Part shown: positions 6,771 through 8,765 of the stretch, piece by piece | Layout of the letters: each line of letters opens with the position of its first letter | Numbering within the stretch: position 1 is the stretch's first letter | Source of the DNA: Sphingobacterium sp. UBA2700 | GTDB taxonomy: Bacteria; Bacteroidota; Bacteroidia; Sphingobacteriales; Sphingobacteriaceae | Reading direction: 5' to 3' | Length of the DNA: 8,765 bases | NCBI GenBank assembly: GCA_002354335.1 | Contig: DELI01000015.1 | Coordinates: 1 to 8,765 of the forward strand | Position numbers and translations under genes: made by a program | Notes under the pieces: model-generated | The model's database searches: none | What the model was told of the DNA's origin: nothing | What the model saw: only the letters and a program-made list of their open reading frames with translations

Positions 6771-8273
6771 ATGAGCGCACTAGCAAGACCATCGTTCAAA
6801 GAACGATATGACAATTACATTAACGGAAAATTTGAAGCACCTTCGCAGGGAAAGTATTTTGATAACATCTCTCCATTAGACGGCAAGCCGTTTACACAGG
6901 TTGCCCATTCAACAAAAGAAGACATCGATAAAGCAGTTGCTGCGGCCAAAAAAGCATTTGAAACCTGGGGTAAAACCTCAGCGACAGAGCGCAGCATCAT
7001 CTTGAATAAGATTGCTGATCGTATTGAAGAAAATTTGGAAAAGATAGCGATCGTTGAGACGATCGACAACGGGAAAGCAGTTCGTGAGACGCTGAATGCG
7101 GATATCCCATTAGCAATTGATCACTTCCGCTATTTTGCGGGTGTTATCCGTGCGGAAGAGGGATCATTATCCGAATTAGACGCAAACACTGTATCGCTGA
7201 TAGTGAACGAGCCGATAGGGGTTGTTGCACAGATTATCCCGTGGAACTTCCCGATATTGATGGCCGTCTGGAAACTGGCCCCCGCACTAGCAGCTGGCTG
7301 TACGGTAGTTCTTAAACCAGCAGAAAGCACCCCTACGTCTATCCTTGTTTTGATGGAACTAATTGGCGACCTCATCCCGGCCGGTGTGATTAACATTGTG
7401 AATGGATTTGGCTCAGAGCTAGGTCGCCATTTAGTGACACATCCAGACGTCAACAAAGCAGCATTTACAGGATCTACCGCAACGGGACGTCTTGTGATGC
7501 AATATGCGACGGAGAATATTATCCCTGTAACCTTAGAGTTGGGTGGTAAATCGCCAAATATCTTCTTCTCTTCAGTTATGGATGAAGATGATTCTTACTT
7601 GGATAAAGCGATCGAAGGCGCCGTTCTTTTTGCTTTGAACCAGGGTGAAATCTGTACCTGTCCGTCAAGGTTATTAATTCAGGAAGATATCTATGATAAA
7701 TTCATCGAACGCGTTGTAGAGCGTGTCAATCAGATTAAAGTTGGTGATCCATTAGACCCTACCGTGATGATGGGAGCTCAAGCTTCAAAAATCCAAAAGG
7801 ATAAGATTATGTCTTACATCAAATTGGGTAAGGAAGAAGGCGCTGAGGTATTGACCGGAGGTGATGAGAATAACCTAGGCGAAGGTCTGGAGGAAGGTTA
7901 CTACATCAAGCCGACGCTTTTCAAAGGGCACAACAAGATGCGTATCTTCCAGGAAGAGATCTTTGGGCCAGTGCTTGCTGTAACGACTTTTAAAGACGTG
8001 GATGAAGCAATTGCTATTGCAAACGACACCATCTACGGATTAGGAGCCGGCGTTTGGACACGCGACGCCCATGAGCTTTATCAGGTACCTCGCGCAATCC
8101 AAGCTGGACGTGTATGGGTCAATCAATATCACTCCTACCCTGCAGGCGCACCATTTGGCGGCTACAAGCAGTCGGGTATTGGTCGCGAAAACCACAAAAT
8201 GATGTTAGCACACTATCGCCAGGCGAAGAATATGCTGATTTCATACAGCAAAGAAAAATTAGGATTCTTTTAA
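6771..8273 (+). CDS. NAD(P)-dependent aldehyde dehydrogenase, ExaC/AcoD/AldB type
   Basis: A 500-residue cytoplasmic aldehyde dehydrogenase oxidising an aldehyde to the acid with NAD(P)+. All catalytic parts are visible: N159 in IIPWNFP (oxyanion), K182 and E185 in LKPAEST (cofactor ribose), the Rossmann GSTATGR at 234-240, general base E256 in LELGGKSPN, the nucleophile C295 in [11 protein letters not shown], and EEIFGPV at 395-401. The [11 protein letters not shown] form of the active site, with C297 two residues after the nucleophile, is that of the acetaldehyde/medium-chain enzymes ExaC, AcoD and AldB rather than of betaine or glycolytic types. It is divergent from an AraC-family regulator, with an operator at its promoter, and is followed after 62 bp by a DUF779 gene, a frequent companion of this type. 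Acetaldehyde or another short aldehyde is the likely substrate. Full length, no defects. Confidence 0.95.
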   Translation: MSALARPSFKERYDNYINGKFEAPSQGKYFDNISPLDGKPFTQVAHSTKEDIDKAVAAAKKAFETWGKTSATERSIILNKIADRIEENLEKIAIVETIDNGKAVRETLNADIPLAIDHFRYFAGVIRAEEGSLSELDANTVSLIVNEPIGVVAQIIPWNFPILMAVWKLAPALAAGCTVVLKPAESTPTSILVLMELIGDLIPAGVINIVNGFGSELGRHLVTHPDVNKAAFTGSTATGRLVMQYATENIIPVTLELGGKSPNIFFSSVMDEDDSYLDKAIEGAVLFALNQGEICTCPSRLLIQEDIYDKFIERVVERVNQIKVGDPLDPTVMMGAQASKIQKDKIMSYIKLGKEEGAEVLTGGDENNLGEGLEEGYYIKPTLFKGHNKMRIFQEEIFGPVLAVTTFKDVDEAIAIANDTIYGLGAGVWTRDAHELYQVPRAIQAGRVWVNQYHSYPAGAPFGGYKQSGIGRENHKMMLAHYRQAKNMLISYSKEKLGFF

Positions 8274-8295
8274 AAGATCAAACATACAATCGGGT

Positions 8296-8326
8296 AAGGG
8301 GTTATTTAGGTAACCCCTTTCTTATA
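8296..8326 (+). terminator. Hairpin between aldehyde dehydrogenase and DUF779 genes, possible partial terminator
   Basis: AAGGGGTTA (8296-8304) pairs perfectly with TAACCCCTT (8311-8319) over 9 bp around the 6-base loop TTTAGG, followed by an interrupted T-rich stretch (TCTTATACT). It begins 22 bp after the dehydrogenase stop and ends 9-17 bp before the DUF779 start. The weak T-run suggests incomplete termination or an mRNA-stabilising hairpin rather than a full stop. Confidence 0.7.
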
Positions 8327-8335
8327 CTATACGAC

Positions 8336-8707
8336 ATGATTTCAAGAATAGACGCAACAGACAAAGCCAAGGAGCTGATCAAGGAATTATCCGAAAAACA
8401 TGGCCCATTAATGTTCTACCAAGCAGGAGGTTGCTGCGAAGGGACACAACCGCAATGCTTCGAAAAGGGTGGATTCTACCCCCGCATGAACGATGCGATG
8501 ATCGGGCTGGTCGAAGGCTATGAATTCTGGATCGATAGAGATCTCTTTGAATATTGGCAATACTCCCATTTCACCCTCGATGTACTCGATGGCTTCGGAC
8601 CGGGAGGCTTCTCCCTGGAAACTCCTCTCGGAAAAACCTTTAAAATCCACTATAAACTGTTCTCGGAGGAAGAATTGAAGAATTTAGAACCGGTGGTTAG
8701 ATACTAG
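8336..8707 (+). CDS. DUF779 family protein, aldehyde dehydrogenase-associated
   Basis: A small 123-residue soluble protein of the DUF779 family. Visible family features are FYQAGGCCEGTQPQC at 27-41 with C33, C34 and C41, then GFYPRMNDAMIGLVEG, and near the end GFGPGGFSLETPLGKTF at 86-102. The three cysteines could bind a metal or act in redox chemistry; this is my inference. Members are commonly encoded next to aldehyde dehydrogenases of the ExaC/AcoD kind, as here, but I know of no proven biochemical function. ATG 8336 gives the family's normal length. The frame stays open upstream to 8114, but that part lies inside the dehydrogenase gene and across the hairpin and does not look like this family. 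It is probably co-transcribed with the dehydrogenase by read-through of the hairpin; I see no separate consensus promoter in the 62-bp gap. Confidence 0.9.
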   Translation: MISRIDATDKAKELIKELSEKHGPLMFYQAGGCCEGTQPQCFEKGGFYPRMNDAMIGLVEGYEFWIDRDLFEYWQYSHFTLDVLDGFGPGGFSLETPLGKTFKIHYKLFSEEELKNLEPVVRY

Positions 8708-8708
8708 T

Positions 8709-8743
8709 TTAGATATTAGACAGTAGATTTTAGACTTTAGAGC
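8709..8743. repeat. Phased 7-bp TTAGANN tract
   Basis: Five heptads in register directly after the DUF779 stop codon: TTAGATA, TTAGACA, GTAGATT, TTAGACT, TTAGAGC. The design, a 7-bp period built on TTAG, resembles the TTAGTAN tracts at 24-51, 109-129 and 203-223, but the sequence is not the same. The rest of the window (8744-8765) shows nothing recognisable. Confidence 0.6.
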
Positions 8744-8765
8744 CGTGTCTGTCCCTGAATAGTGT

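Noticed and set aside
8114..8335. 74-codon upstream extension of the DUF779 reading frame
   Set aside because: It overlaps the end of the dehydrogenase gene in another frame and crosses the intergenic hairpin. The translated part has no family likeness, whereas ATG 8336 gives a normal-length protein.

Overview
The window looks like chromosomal DNA of a Bacteroidota bacterium, most likely a Sphingobacterium or a close relative in the Sphingobacteriaceae. Three things point there. The serine palmitoyltransferase resembles, from memory, the structurally studied Sphingobacterium multivorum enzyme over its whole length. The three best promoters match the Bacteroidota -33 TTG / -7 TAnnTTTG consensus with 18 bp between the elements. 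The genes lack clear Shine-Dalgarno sequences and have A/T-rich leaders.

Layout. Positions 1-383 hold no gene but carry a degenerate tandem repeat array (period 94 bp where intact) containing phased 7-bp TTAGTAN repeats. A strong intrinsic terminator at 384-415 closes a five-gene minus-strand operon (440-4886). In transcription order the operon encodes serine palmitoyltransferase (spt), a GNAT-fold acyltransferase that is a bacterial ceramide synthase candidate, an NAD(P)-dependent epimerase/dehydrogenase-fold protein that is a 3-keto reductase candidate, a CDP-alcohol phosphatidyltransferase-family membrane enzyme, and a GtrA-family four-helix membrane protein. Gaps are 15, -4, 12 and 11 nt, and one promoter is visible ahead of spt. 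The simplest reading is one transcript for making a sphingolipid: serine plus acyl-CoA to 3-ketosphinganine, N-acylation, keto reduction, then perhaps head-group addition and membrane translocation. The first step is secure, the middle two are good inference from family and context, and the last two are hypotheses.

A divergent promoter region (4887-5184) separates spt from smpB, the tmRNA-binding protein. The smpB 3' end overlaps the end of a convergent AraC-family regulator gene by 14 bp. The regulator faces away from an aldehyde dehydrogenase gene of the ExaC/AcoD/AldB type, which is followed by a DUF779 gene. The region between regulator and dehydrogenase contains a clear operator candidate: two identical 14-bp direct repeats exactly 21 bp apart, the second overlapping the -33 element of the dehydrogenase promoter. 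This is the arrangement expected for AraC-type activation. A 9-bp-stem hairpin lies between the dehydrogenase and DUF779 genes and may reduce or tune expression of the second gene.

After the DUF779 gene the window ends in another phased heptad tract (TTAGANN), related in design to the TTAGTAN tracts at the opposite end. No rRNA, tRNA, CRISPR array, insertion sequence or prophage gene was seen.
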